From Selaginella moellendorffii (Eukaryota > Streptophyta > Lycopodiopsida > Selaginellales > Selaginellaceae): DNA of 64,000 nt. Position numbers and translations under genes: made by a program. A model generated the notes under the pieces. The model saw only the letters and a list, made by a program, of their open reading frames with translations, was not told the origin of the DNA and searched no databases. Positions 31,279 through 43,945 of this stretch are shown here, piece by piece. The stretch lies in the NCBI RefSeq assembly GCF_000143415.4, contig NW_003314359.1:525250-589249 (forward strand), given 5' to 3'. Each line of letters starts with the position of its first letter. The first letter of the stretch is position 1.

Positions 31279-34200
31279 ATGGGAGTGCCCGCATTCTATC
31301 GCTGGCTCACGCGGCGCTATCCCTTGATCATTGCCGATGCTGTGGAGGATGATTTGGCGGCCCTTTCTGGCGGATTGGAGTATGACAATTTCTATCTTGA
31401 CATGAATGGGATCGTGCATTTGTGTTTTCATCCAGAAGGCAAGGTAAGGAATTGAATCGATTGTAGCTAGTGGATTATTTCAACTCTTTCTTGCGAGCGC
31501 AGCCAGCTCCTTTGTCGTATGATGAAGTGTTCCATTGCATTTTCCAGTGCATCGATCGTCTTGTCGCAATCGTGCGGCCCAGGAAACTTTTGTACATGGC
31601 AATTGGTATCGGTTTCTTTCCTTTTTGTATTTTCCTTTTCTGGTTTGTTCATTGATGGAAAAATAAAACTTTTAGATGGTGTTGCTCCGCGGGCTAAGAT
31701 GAATCAACAACGATCGAGGCGGTTTAGAGCTGCAAAAGAAGCTCTTGAGGTAAGAAGTTTTTTGTGTTTCCTGTTTCATTTGTTGGAGCTCAGCTGTTAC
31801 CATTTCCAGGTCCAGAAGAGAGGAGAAACGTCAGATTCGAATGTTATCACACCTGGGACGGAATTCATGGCCTTACTTTCCGATGCATTGAGTCAATATG
31901 TGCAACTGCGTTTAAGCGAAAGTCCTGGTTGGCAAAGGATGAAAGTAAGTTATTTTTCTTCTTTTCCCTTTTGTAGTTTTTAATATTTTGAGTGAAACTT
32001 TGTCTTTCTACAGGTTATATTATCCGATGCTAATGTTCCGGGTGAAGGCGAACATAAAATATTTTATTTCATTCGCATGCAAAGAAATCTTCCTGGCTTT
32101 GACCCAAACACTCGGCACTGCCTCTATGGCCTGGTATCGTCTTTGCGAGAATGGATTTTATGCCGTGCTTCTTTTAGAGTTTCTAAGTATCTGTCGCTGG
32201 GGCCTTTTAGGACGCTGACTTGGTTATGCTAGCACTTGCTACACATGAAGTGCACTTCTCTATTTTACGCGAGGTACACTTTAGCTAAACGTCTAATCTC
32301 TTCTGATACTCGATTTTAAGGTGCCATGTCCTAGAAAGTGCTACCTCTGTGGCGAAGTTGGACATATTGCTAAACATTGTGATGGAACACAGAAAAGTAC
32401 ACTTGAAGAGACGGAAGATGTTTCGTATCAAGTAAGCACTGTACTTTGCGGCGTTGTGTTCATTTGTTCTGCACAGTTCCTTCACATTTGGCTCCTTCGA
32501 GAGTATTTGGAACTTGAACTCAAGATAGCAGATGCAGATTTTGAGCGCATAGTGGACGATTTTGTTTTTATTTGTTTTTTTGTTGGCAACGATTTTCTTC
32601 CGGGTTTACCAACACTAGACATTCGACAAGTAAGTGGTTTTCTCGTCTGAAATTAGGAATTTTTCTTACTTGCTACTTTACAAATCTGTCAGGGAGCAAT
32701 CGGCATGCTTTTAAGTGTTTACAAGCAAGAATTCAGTAATATGAGCGGGTATTTGACGGAAACTGGCGAGGTGAGTGGCCTGTTCGTTCTCTATTTAAGT
32801 TGTATTGAAAGCGATGAAAATTTCAGGTGAACTTGAGAAGCCTTGAGTACTTTCTTGAGATGGTCGGCCAGATTGAGGACGGTATAATCCAAAAGCAGTT
32901 TCAGAAAGTAATGCTTTTTTTTTTTCAATTATAATCTCGTGGTTGTCCAACATTTTTCCCGCTTGACGAGAAGAAGAATGCTTCAAGCGTCACTTGTCCT
33001 GCGGACTCAGCTGTAAGTGTATGCATCCAAAGGTTTTATTCATTAAAAACTAAACTCGTCATTTGCAGAGCTGGAAGGCAACGTACTACGAAGAGAAGTT
33101 TGGCTCTGAGTACTCTGAGGAGCTTAAAAAGGGCCTGGTAGTAAGACAGTTTTAGCAGTATCTTAGAGAACTCTCATTTTGCGCTTTCCGTGTTCAGGCG
33201 CAAAAGTACACCGAGGGATTATGCTGGATATTGCATTATTATTACAGAGGAGTGAGCTCGTGGCAATGGTGATTTTTAATCCTGTGTTGGAAGTGTAGCA
33301 AAAGTCGAATCGTTCTCATGCTTGTACGTAATTCCTTTGCCATTTTCTAACATGCAAGTAAAATGATGGTGACGACGTGCAGGTACTACCCCTACCATTA
33401 TGCTCCTTTTGCATCGGATTTAGCAGGACTTGGTGCTATAGAAGTCCGTTTTGAGGCTGGCAAGCCATTGAAACCTTTTGATATGCTTATGGGCGTTTTA
33501 CCCGCATCAAGGTAACATCTTACTTCTAGCATACTGCTTTATGCTTCGTTGTTTCCTCGGATACAGTGCATGGGCTTTACCGGAGTATTACCGGTTGTTG
33601 ATGACAAATCCAGCGTCACCTTTGATAGATTTTTATCCTGAAGGTAAAGCAGACTATGAACTTAACGATTTCACCTGATCTGCAAGTACTACGTGCAGAA
33701 TTTGTTGTTGATATGAACGGAAAACAATACCCATGGCAGGTATTATAACGATCTCATTACAGTTTTGCATCTGGTTGAGCTCTTACTTTTGCAGGGTGTT
33801 GTAAAACTACCATTCATCAACGTAGAGCGTCTTCTTGTAGAAACGAGAAAGCTAGAAGGGACGCTTTCGGTGAGTTCTCTAGACTTCGATATGTAGCGTT
33901 TGTTCTCATCTTCGCTGTCACAGGCGTCAGAGATCAAACGAAACAGCATAGACCAGGAGTTATTGTTTCTCTGCTGTCACCAACCTCTTGCGAGATACAT
34001 ATACGCTTGTGTCGAGGACACGGAGGGAATCTGCGCAATAAATCCAATAATCAGGTACCTATGAAGAGAATTGACGTGCTCATTTTAAAATCGTGGTCGT
34101 GGATGATTCCAGCGAAGGCTTAAATGGATTCCTCACTTTGAATCGAGGGGCTCTGGAAGCTGCTGTACCACATAACGTTCTGTAAGTGAAAGTGCAAGCT

Positions 34201-34467
34201 TTTACTGCCAGGGAGCTAAACGAAATTCCATATAATTCTCAACAGCTGCGTAAACTACATATGCCCCTCAAATCATCCTCATATTCCAAGCCTTCCCGAC
34301 GGGGTTATACTCCCTGCAAAGGTAACCTATGACGTGATCACATCCAGAACCAAAGCAAACCTTTCTACTCGCCTTTACAGAGCATTGTTGATCGAGACTT
34401 TCGAAGGCATTCTCATCGCGGGCGACAAAGAAGGTTCGGGAAGGATTTAAGAAAACACAAATCCTGA
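31279..34467 (+). CDS. 5'-3' exoribonuclease, XRN2/3/4 type
   Basis: About 18 small exons starting at ATG 31279 ([18 protein letters not shown]) encode a processive 5'-3' RNase of the Xrn/Rat1 family, which degrades 5'-monophosphate RNA. Catalytic motifs are in order: [57 protein letters not shown] and [17 protein letters not shown] knuckle ([14 protein letters not shown]) after DADLV is the mark of nuclear-type XRN and plant XRN4, absent from the long XRN1 type. The C-terminal conserved region runs through [32 protein letters not shown] and PVLP-like segments to a basic end ([16 protein letters not shown]) and TGA at 34465-34467. The protein looks shorter at its C-terminus than typical plant XRNs; further exons cannot be excluded. 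Roles could be mRNA decay (XRN4) or rRNA/miRNA-loop processing (XRN2/3). Confidence 0.93.
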
Positions 34468-34515
34468 CAGATTGTTTGCAGCACCTCGAGCGGAAGCTCC
34501 GATCCATACCGCGAA

Positions 34516-34743
34516 CACGGTAGTCCCTCTGGTTAGTGATTTCTCGCTTTTACTTCGTTTCTTCCTCTCTGGATCTTTGTTCCATCTCAGTTTCTCTCCT
34601 GTGTCTCAGGAAGGTGGAGAGGGAGACGAAGTAGTCACAGCAGAACTAGGAGCGTCGATAGTCACGAGAGTTAGTAGACGACACTGGGCCAACGGTTGGG
34701 ATTGCTTTAATGTTATGGATAGTTATCGGAATCCAACGGTTTA
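34516..34743 (+). repeat. Copy 1 of ~220-bp direct repeat upstream of PWP2
   Basis: The segment from CACGGTAGTCCCTCT to CAATCC-like AATCCAACGGTTTA recurs at 38281-38501 with a few substitutions and small indels. It ends 29 bp before the PWP2 start. Confidence 0.9.
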
Positions 34744-34758
34744 GCTGGGACTAAGATT

Positions 34759-34766
34759 TAGGGTTT
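34759..34766. promoter_or_regulatory. Telo-box-like motif at PWP2
   Basis: TAGGGTTT lies only seven bases before the PWP2 ATG, within the likely leader or core promoter. Confidence 0.5.
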
Positions 34767-34772
34767 ATACCG

Positions 34773-37700
34773 ATGAACGCTTACAGGTTTAGCAATCTCG
34801 TGGGCGCCCCGTATCGCGGGGGCAATGTCGCCTTTGCCGGTGGGAGCGCCGCGCTGGTGTCGCCAGTAGGCAATCGCATCTCTGTCACGGAGCTGCGCAA
34901 ATCCGAGTGCTGGACGCTGCCTGTGGAGAATGGCGGCGATGTGTCTAGGGTTGCCGTCTCCCCCAATGGCGCGCTGTTGCTCTCCATCGACGCCAGCGGC
35001 CGCTGCATTCTCGTCAGCCTTGCGCGCCGCATTCTCCTCCACCGAATGTCCTTCAAGGCGCCCGTCACGGCGCTCGGATTTAGCCCCGATGGATCGCTCT
35101 TTGCCGTGGCCATGGGCAGGCTGCTCCAGGTGTGGAGGACGCCCGGGTGCCGCAAGGAGTTCATGGCGTTCCAGCTGCTCCACACTTTCTCCAGCAGCCA
35201 CGACACGATCACTTGCCTCGGCTGGAGCCCCGACGGCAATTGGATCATCTGCGGCTGCAAGGACTTCGCGGTGAGGATCTTCACGCTCCAGAGCAATGCG
35301 GAGGGCTACAGGCCAGTCGTGCTCTCTGCGCACCGCAACGTTGTCAATGGCGTCTTCTTCACTGAGAACACCGAGAGCGGGATTGGCGCTTATAGTTTCT
35401 CCAAGGATGGCGCGCTGTGTCACTGGGTGTTCCACCCGGCTCAAGAGCTTCCAGCTCCCGCGCTCGATGGAGCTGACGATCAAGGAAAGTCGAGGAAGCG
35501 CCGGAAGGAGGACGTAGCTTTGCAAGGTATTTGCTTGGATCACTTGACTCCTCGGTTTCACACGTTTACCAATCAGCTCTCGAGGAGGAGGACTTGGAAG
35601 AATCCGATGGCCTTGTTCGAAAGGAGGAGGGAAAGCTACCTGTTCTACGTCCCGATAAAGGCCAGTGGGAGCTCATGAAGAAGCACTTGTTCCACCAGCA
35701 TGGAAGGCTCTCGGCGTGCGACTACCACAGTGGCCTCAACATCGTGGTTGCCGGGTTCTCATCTGGAGTGTTTGGGATCTACCAGATGCCCGACTTTACG
35801 TGCATACATCTGCTATCCATCTCCAAAGAGAAGATAACCACCGCAGTGTTCGACAGGACCGGAAACTGGGTAGCTTTCGGCTGTGCAAAACTGGGCCAGC
35901 TACTGGTGTGGGACTGGCGCTCGGAGACTTACATACTCAAGCAGCAAGGTCACTACTTCGACGTCAACTGTGTTGCATATTCACCGGATTCGCAGCTGAT
36001 TGCCACCGGCGCTGATGACAACAAAGTAAAGGTCTGGCTTTGATCAGTCTCTTCTTTCGCCGTCGCTTATGCCTTTGTGGTGTGTTGCAGTTGTGGAATG
36101 CTGCGTCTGGATTCTGTTTCGTCACTTTTGCCGAGCACACAAATGCAGTGACCGCAGTGTTGTTCTTGGCCGGAAGTAATGCCGTGCTGAGCGCATCTCT
36201 CGATGGCACTGTACGTGCATGGGATCTGATGCGCTATCGAAACTTCCGGACCTTCACCACGCCAGCACCCACGCAGTTTGTGTCATTGGCTGCAGACCAA
36301 AGTGGAGAGATCATATGTGCTGGAACGCTGGACACATTCCAGGTATCTTCTCGCTTTCCTTTTTCTCGATTCATTTCAAGCTTTACTGCTCTTGCTAGAT
36401 ATACGTTTGGTCCATGAAAACAGCGCGGCTAGTGGACGTCCTCAGTGGTCACGAGGGACCGGTTCATGGTTTGGCCTTTTCTCCTACAGACGTGCGTACT
36501 CCTACGCGACAATGCTTTCCACTTTCTAACACGTCTTGACAGGAATTCTTGGCTTCCTCGTCATGGGACAAAACCGTGCGCTTGTGGGATGTGTTTGAAG
36601 GCAAGGGTGGGGTTGAAGCCTTCACTCATACGCATGACGTGCTCACCGTGGTTTACCGTCCGGACGGAAAGCAACTGGCCTGCTCAACACTTGATGGTCA
36701 GATCCACTTCTGGGACCCGATTGACGGCTTGCTTATGGGTACGATAGAAGGCAGGCGTGACGTTGCAGGAGGGAGATTGATGAGCGACAGAAGAACGGCC
36801 GCTAACTCGAGCTCGGGGAAATGCTTTACGACCATGTCTTACTCAGCCGACGGGAGCCTACTGCTTGCTGGAGGAACCAGCAAGTACATTTGCATGTACG
36901 ACGTCGCGGACCAGGTATTTATCACTCACAAGCTCGCTTGGCTTTCATGCTTACGATATATCGTCTGTGCAGGTTTTGCTACGAAGGTTTCAGATATCTC
37001 ACAACTATTCGTTGGATGGTATTCTGGACTTTCTAAACTCGAAGAGAATGACTGCAGCAGGTCCTATAGATCTGATCGATGACTATGACAGCGACAACGA
37101 GGCCGGTGTTGATGGTCAAGTTAGAGGGAAGTTGGGGCAGGGACTACCAGGGGCACAGACCAATGCTGCGAGGCCAATTATACGCACCAAGTGTCTCAGG
37201 ATCTCTCCAACTGGCAGGTCTTGGGCAGCTGCAACAACGGAAGGCCTGCTCATCTACTCAATGGACAACCTTGTTTTTGATCCCACCGATCTCGATGTGG
37301 ATGTCACACCGGAGGTACAATTGTTGTTTAGGAGCTCACTGGGTGAAGCTTTTTTGTTGTTGCCTTTTTGTGTAGGCAATCAACGATGCACTGGAAAGCA
37401 AGCGCTATTCACGAGCATTGTTGCTAGCACTCCGGCTGAACGAGCCACTTTTGATTCAAAAATGTGTCGAGGCCGTAGATATCTCTGCGATTAGTGATGT
37501 TGTCTCGAACGTCTCACTTTCGTACCTTGGAACACTCATTGATGCACTTGCGCAGTACCTGGAGAAGACACCTCATTTGGAGTTCTTACTTAGATGGTGC
37601 CTGGTATGTATCAAGTTAGAAGTCCAGTTTTTAGTGCTAACTTGGATTTCTTACAGGAACTTTGCACTGTGCATGGCAGAACAATCCAGTCGAAGAACAG

Positions 37701-37860
37701 GGAACTCATGCCTGCTCTCAAGTCCCTGCTTAAATCCATTGCCAGCTTGCAGGAACAACTTGCAACAGCCGCTTCCAAAAACGACTACCTTCTCCATTAC
37801 CTGTGCTCGGCCCCCACTAAGAGCAAGAGCGTGGAACAAAGCTTGGACTTATGCTCATAA
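34773..37860 (+). CDS. PWP2: PWP2, WD-repeat component of the U3 snoRNP (UTP-B)
   Basis: About nine exons starting with MNAYRFSNLVGAPYRGGNV give a protein with two tandem WD40 propellers and a C-terminal Utp12-type helical domain. N-terminal matches to PWP2/UTP1 include LSPVGNRISVTEL-like, FSPDGSLFAVAMGRLLQVWR and the SKDFAVRIF-type CKDFAVRIFTL. Later repeats include GADDNKVKLWNAASGFCFV, ASLDGTVRAWDLMRYRNFRT, LASSSWDKTVRLWDVFEGKG and GGTSKYICMYDVADQ. The C-terminal part has the Utp12 pattern (LESKRYSRALLLALRLNEP, CVEAVDISAISDVV) and ends LDLCS at TAA 37858-37860. PWP2 is a core part of the small-subunit processome acting on 35S pre-rRNA in the nucleolus. The basic SRKRRKE after the first propeller may be a nuclear signal. 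Confidence 0.95.
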
Positions 37861-38280
37861 TGGACGCTTGAGAACTGAGGTGAAGTTATTTTTTCTTTTA
37901 TTTGAATGTGAACTAAACAATTCCTTAGGTGATTGGAATGGAGATAGTTGCTGGCGGCATAACTCAGAAAACGAATAACAGCAGTACGTTTTACAGTAGT
38001 GCTGCTTTAATTTGCTCCTTGCGTGCTTTCCTAGCGGCAGGATCCATCTGACACAAGCAAGACGAAGAGGAGATCAGAGCTGCACCGAGCTAAACAGTAG
38101 ACAAAACTTACCTGATCGACAAGGTTCTGTAACTTGTGGCAGCACCTCGAGATGTTGCTTCGATTTTGACAATCACTGAGCATCTGCCTCGAAACTTTCT
38201 GCACTCTCAGCTACTCTGGTTAGTGACTCATTGCTGGCCAGCCACTCCACAACCAGAGTATCGTCGGCCCAACCATCGGG

Positions 38281-38501
38281 CACGATAGTCCCTCTTGTTA
38301 GTGATTTCTCTGTTTTACTTCGTTTCTCCCTCTCTGGATCTTTGTTCCATCTCAGTTTCTCTCCTGTGTCTCAGGAAGGTGGAGCGAGAGACGAAGCAGT
38401 CACCGCAGAACTAGGAGCGTCGAGTTAGTACACTGGGTGTCAAATTCCAACGGTTGGGATTGCTTTAATCTTATGGATGGTTATCGCAATCCAACGGTTT
38501 A
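38281..38501 (+). repeat. Copy 2 of ~220-bp direct repeat upstream of PRP39
   Basis: This is the same orientation and sequence as 34516-34743 (for example TTTGTTCCATCTCAGTTTCT and TTGGGATTGCTTTAAT). It ends about 200 bp before the PRP39 ATG. Confidence 0.9.
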
Positions 38502-38518
38502 TTTCGTTTCTGCCCAAC

Positions 38519-38526
38519 AAACCCTA
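38519..38526. promoter_or_regulatory. Telo-box-like motif at PRP39
   Basis: AAACCCTA lies about 180 bp before the PRP39 ATG and directly after the duplicated upstream block. Confidence 0.5.
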
Positions 38527-38702
38527 GAAATAAAAATGCTATGTGTTTGGGATCGAGCAATCGCTGCATGAGAGCATTGGGGGCGGGCGGCGCGCTCTAG
38601 GATTTCCAGGTATTGCGAGGATTTCTGCGAGTCCTAGTTCTGGAGAGAATTCCTAGCCGCGCTTGATTGAGCTCGCTTGTTCTTACGTCTAGAAGCTCGG
38701 CT

Positions 38703-41700
38703 ATGGATGGTCAGGAGTACGCTGGGACTCGAATGCAGGATTATGGCGCCGCGGCCGCTGACAAGGCCGTGGAGTATGATCACCGGAGCGTGGCTGTGGA
38801 TCAAAACGGCGAGGAAGTCCTAGGTATGTGTTCCAGGTCTTTTTAGAGCTTTTAGCCTGAGAGGATTGGTTTTTCCAGCTCCAAGCAACGAGGAAGAGAG
38901 GCTGTGGGGCATCGTGAATGCCAATCCAGCGGACTTTAATTCATGGACGCAGCTGATTCAAGAGACTGAGAAGCTCGTGCGTTTTTTTTTTTTTTTTTTC
39001 TTTTTTGGAGTTCTTGAGTCTCTCAAAACGTGCTAAAGCTTTCGTTTCTTCTTTTCTCTTCCAGGATGATATAGTCAAGTTTCGCCAGTGCTATGATACG
39101 TTCCTGGCCGAGTTTCCTCTGTGCTATGGCTACTGGAAAAAATACGCGGACCATGAGAACCGGCTGGCAACGCCCGAGAAGACCATCGAGGTTTACGAGA
39201 GGGCTGTGAAAGCCGTGACGCACTCAGTCGACATATGGGTGCACTACTGCTCCTTTGTTTCGGCGGCCAAGCCCGAAGATCCAGAAGCGCTGAGGAGGTA
39301 AACTTTAGCACGCCGGTGGCATTTTTCTTTATCCTGACTGGGCAGTGTTTTGCTTTGTCAATCCCTGAGCTGTCTAGCTTCTTTGTTTCCTTCTAACCGT
39401 TGGCTGGTATTTCTGCAGCTTTCATCCTACTTTAAATGTTTTTCTCCAGAGGGAAGGTTGGCGAAACGGTTTGAGCATGGTTTTCCTTTTTTAGTTCGTC
39501 CTCGCATTCAGTCTTTTCGTTTTTCTCATGTTCTTAGTGGGCTGGTTGCTTTTCTCTTTGCTTCTTGGCAACATACCTTCAAACTGGTGCCGTCGGCAAT
39601 CGCGGTGAACACCACTGGTGTTGTAGGAAGGTAACTTTAGCTGTTTAAGAGCAAGGTCCCTGCCTTCTGCTGGAAGATATGCCTTCTTTGATGGGGTCAG
39701 GCTCATGCTACGTTTACGTTTTTTTTTCTTCCTTTATCAACTTCGATGGGATAACAACTATCTTTTTCATTTTTATTTTTTTTTCAGGTTGTTTGAGCGT
39801 GGACTCTCGCACGTCGGCACCGACTACCTGGCGCATCAGCTTTGGGACAAGTACATTGATTTTGAGTATTCTCATTCGAACTGGGTAGGCATCACTCAGT
39901 TGTATACACGGATTTTACAGATAGCCCTTCAAGCTTTGGATCGCTACTTCTCACAGTAAGAAAATTCTTAAAACAGTTTGCATGCTAATGCTTTCTTTCA
40001 GCTTCAAGGAGTTAGCCAACAATCGACCCATAGCGGAACTGAAAGGTCCTGAAGATAGCGCAGAAGCCGATAATACTGTTCCCGAGCAAATAGATAAAGC
40101 AGGAGCTGATGAAACTGCAGAAGCCCCAAAGGATCCAGAAGTTGAAAGGTTTATTAGAAGAAGAGAGGAGCTATATAAATCGACGAAGGAGTGGGATGCA
40201 AAAGTTCGAGAGTATGAAACCGCTATAAGAAGGCCGTATTTTCATGTCAAGCCTCTAGATGACTTGCAACTACTCAACTGGCATCGCTACCTGGATTTTC
40301 TGGAAAAAGAAGGTGACTTTGACAAGGTAATGCTGTCTTTTCCCTACTTGACGCTGAAACTAATGTATTTTAATTGCAGATAGTGAAGGCATACGAGAGA
40401 TGTGTGATCGCCTGTGCAAATTATCCGGAGTATTGGATTCGCTATATTCATACAATGGAAGCAAAATCTCGATCTGAGATAGCTGATGATGCTTTGGATC
40501 GCGCACTACACATTTTTGTCAAGGTTTATCGAAGAGTTCTACGTTCTTTTCTGACATCTTCTGTATTGCAGAGACGACCCGAGATACATATCTACGCTGC
40601 TAGATTTAAAGAACGCAGGGAAGATGCTGCAGGCGCTCGAAAAGAGTATAGCGTTCTCAGCTCTGAAATAGCTCCCGGGCTTCTTGAGGTTATTTCTAAG
40701 CACGCAAATTTTGAGAAAAGACAGGTACATGGATTTGTCCCATTTTTCATACGATGCTAAGCGTATTTTTGTAATCTAGGGGAATATTGACGGCGCTTGT
40801 GCCATCTATGAATCTGCTTTGGAAGTGGAAAAAGCGAAGGAGGAATCGAGAGTTTTGTCTTTCTTGTATATTCAATATATCCGGTTCCTTTCTGAGGTGA
40901 GAACTTCTGATGCTTTCCTTTCTGACAGTGTGTGTTCTAGGCCGGACTCTCAGGTAAATCGAAGGAGATCTTGGCCCTTGCATTGGAGAAACTACCGAAC
41001 TCCAAAGTTATCTTGGAGGTAAGTTTCTTTCTCCTTTTCTTTTTCTTCTCATTTGCTATACTCGCTGAAATCTCTTTACAGGCTGCGATCCATTTTGAGA
41101 CTCTCTCTCCCGAGAAGGACATACCAAAACTCGAGGCTATCATTGAACGTGCTATACTCAGCAGCGGCTCGGACGCTGCTTTGCAATCATCTGATCGTGA
41201 GGAGATATCGAGTTTATTTCTTGAGGTTGTGACTTCTTACTCCTTTATCGTAAGCACTCACATTTGTAGTATGGTTTTTGCGGCAGTTTCTGGATTCTTA
41301 TGGGACTGTAGAAGACTGTAAGAGGGCTGAGCTGCGGCATCGACAGGCATTCTTGTACTCGAGGTCCAGCGATTCCAAGAAGCGCTCGTCACTGGACAGC
41401 GCCGTCTCTGATCGGAGCAAGCTCGTCAAGACCGGTTCCAACGCCGTCGCTGGTTATACCAATGGACAAGCGCAGTGGAGCTACCAAAACTGGCAGCAAC
41501 CTCAACAACAATGGAACCAAGCATACCCGGTAAGAACGTTTTGGTTTCAATGTCACGCATCTTACAAATCATAGAAACTCTTCGCAGGCTACGGACTATA
41601 ACTATAGCAGCTATCCCCAGCAGCCGCAAACGGCACAAAGCTACGCTGGGTACCCTCAAGCTTATCAGCAACAAGTACTGTGAAAGCTCCTCTCAAGTTT

Positions 41701-41772
41701 ATTGCTGAAAATTCTCTCATTTTTTTTTTCTTGGCTGTTTAGGATGGAAATTGGACTGCTTCAGCGTGGTAA
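38703..41772 (+). CDS. PRP39: Pre-mRNA-processing factor 39 (HAT-repeat U1 snRNP protein)
   Basis: About 14 exons from ATG 38703 ([15 protein letters not shown]) to TAA 41770-41772 (GNWTASAW) encode a half-a-TPR (HAT) repeat protein. Recognisable repeats include [86 protein letters not shown] and [16 protein letters not shown]. The tail is Gln/Tyr-rich ([28 protein letters not shown]). PRP39 is a U1 snRNP-associated factor for 5' splice-site recognition. An acidic insert (about residues 225-250, [15 protein letters not shown]) separates repeats. One intron, about 39300-39787, is near 490 bp and much longer than the others, which are about 50-60 bp. Confidence 0.94.
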
Positions 41773-41934
41773 TAGAGAACTACTTAGGAGTGGGAAGACG
41801 ATCTTATTGTTCTCTCTTTTGGAGGACCCTTGAAAGCACGTAAAATGTAACGAAAACGTTTTGAGGTTAGCTTCATATATATTAAGTGCTTACTATCGTT
41901 TGAATCGAGAATATCCAGTAGCAATAATTTTGTT

Positions 41935-41942
41935 TAGGGTTT
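41935..41942. promoter_or_regulatory. Telo-box-like motif
   Basis: TAGGGTTT lies about 110 bp before the ATG at 42053, between PRP39 and the XS-RING gene. Confidence 0.45.
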
Positions 41943-42052
41943 AAACGATTCTTTAGGGGATTTTAGAGGGAGCGAGGGAGAGTTCCTAGAATCTAAGACG
42001 ATCGAGCAGCATCGGGGCATTCTTGCAATACGCGCGCGATCGCTCTGGAAGA

Positions 42053-43711
42053 ATGCAGGCAAGGTATGATTCTGGATTCTTCTCTTGCTTGAGATCGATC
42101 GATCGATCGATCTCGCTGCTTCCTCTCGAACAGCTACGGCGCGGACAAGCTCATCGTGTGGCCGCCGTGCGTGCTGCTGGAACATACGGGGCTGGGGCAT
42201 GATCCGGAGACTGGGAAGAGCATCGGCCTCAATGCCGCGGAGGTGAGGAGTGCTGTGAGCGCAGTGGCGCCCAAGATCGCGATCCGCAGGGTTGTTCCCG
42301 TGTACAAGGAGGAAGGGCACAAGGGCCGCTACCTCGTCGTCTTCCCGGATTGCGACGCTGGGTACATCGACGCGGTGGCTCTCCATGATGCGTTCAAGGA
42401 TCGCAAGAGGGGGCGTGACGAGTGGGGGCGTGACGAGCGGCAGGAGGTCCGCTATGGCGAGAAGAAGAAGGAGCTCTATGGATACTTGGTGGAGCCGCAC
42501 GAGATGAAGAAGCTAGACAGGAAGAAAAGACTGGTGAGGAACTGGAAGGAGGAGAGTTTCCAAGAGAAAGTGATGAAGTCGCAGCGAGAGAAGATGAAGG
42601 TGAGGAAGGCCGCTTCTTTTCTTCTCTTCAAGTATGAGCTTGATCAAAGGATTTCTTTTGCAGGCTAGCGAGGAGAACCAGAAGATTGAAGCCGAGCTGC
42701 TAGCATCGGTGAACGAGCAAAAGAGAAAACTGGCGGCCGATGAGGCCGCCATGGACAAGCGCAAGGCAGAGATTATGGCCGTGGACGAGGAGTATGCTGC
42801 CGAGGAGCGCCGGCAGGAGGAGAATAGGAAAAAGCACGAAGAACAAGTAGGCAGTGCTTTGTCCATTCCATTTCTTTCGTTTCTTCTCGTATTCTGATGC
42901 GGTCGTATGTTTCTCTGTGACAGAAAAAGCGGATGATAGACCAGTTTGAAGCGGAGAAGGCCGAGCGATTGAGGCAATTCACCGAGAAAGAGATGAATAT
43001 GCGCGCCGAAATCAACAAGAACCTCAAAGACGAAGAAGATGAGATGGCTCGCATTCGTCGAGACAACTCGTCTCTGGAGAGTAATATTAGAGTGCAGCAA
43101 GCTTTGGCCATGGCGTAAGAAGCATTCTCTGGTCTATTCCATCTTTCTCGCTCACTGTCAATGTTTCGTATCCTTGCAGGGACATGCGCGCTAGAACTCA
43201 AGTGGCTATCGCTACCGAAGCGCAGAAGGGCCTTGACGAAATCAAGACAAGGCATGAGTTCAAGTTGCGGGAGATGAAAGAGCGGCATTTGGAGGAGAGG
43301 AAGAAGGTAAGCAAGTTTGTATTTCTCCTTTTTTCCTAAAGCAGGTTTTTCTTTGTGCGTTGCAAAGCTCCTGGAGGAGCGCGCTGCAAAGAAGGAGGCA
43401 GCGTGGAACAGCTACAACGTCGGCCAGGAAGCTCTGGACAAGGAGATGGAGACCGTCCTTGGGCTTGTAAGTCTCTTCATCTTGTGATCCAAGCAGAGCT
43501 TTGTTCTAATGCTTCTTTATCCAAACTTTTTTTCCAGGAGTGCCAGGTTTGTTTCGAAGAGTTTGGCCCCGAAAGGCCCAAGGTGTTTTACATCGCCTGC
43601 AAGCATGCCAAGTCATGCCAGCCGTGTGCGGACGAGCTGTGGAAGAAGAACCACGAGTGTCCCCACTGCCGGACCGTCCAGAACAAGAAGCCTATCAAGC
43701 TCTTTGACTGA
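42053..43711 (+). CDS. XS-domain, coiled-coil, RING-finger protein
   Basis: The first exon (42053-42063) encodes only MQA and part of a Ser, and joins 42134 in frame. Residues about 8-110 form an XS domain: KLIVWPPCVLLEHTGLG, then EEGHKGRYLVVFPDCDAGYI and AVALHDAFKDRKRGRDEW, close to the SGS3 family. A long charged coiled coil follows (about 150-420, for example IDQFEAEKAERLRQFTEKEM). The C-terminus is a RING-HC finger: CQVC, CKHAKSCQPC and CPHC. XS domains in SGS3/FDM/IDN2 bind double-stranded RNA with 5' overhangs in gene silencing, and RING fingers recruit ubiquitin E2s. The usual C-terminal XH domain and an N-terminal zf-XS are missing. It ends QNKKPIKLFD at TGA 43709-43711. A role linking small-RNA pathways and ubiquitin is inference. 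Confidence 0.87.
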
Positions 43712-43945
43712 TATTTATCTACCATACGTACATTATACTCCGGTAAGTTGGAGCTTTTCTGAATCAAGGCTCTTTTCAGGATCAACAAGAACTTGGAACT
43801 ATGCATAGTGGCTTTAACTTTTGGAGCAAAGTATTTGGGGGATCTTCCACGGTTTTATAAGCTAGAGAATAGTAGTGTTGGGAGTGTACAAAATTTGTCG
43901 GGGGACCGACCAGACTATATATCATATACCTCTGCTAAACTTCTC

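Larger units (their letters stand above)
37861..38702. other. Intergenic between PWP2 and PRP39
   Basis: No gene is seen. It contains the PWP2 3' flank, copy 2 of the direct repeat (38281-38501), a telo-box-like motif and the PRP39 leader. Confidence 0.6.
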
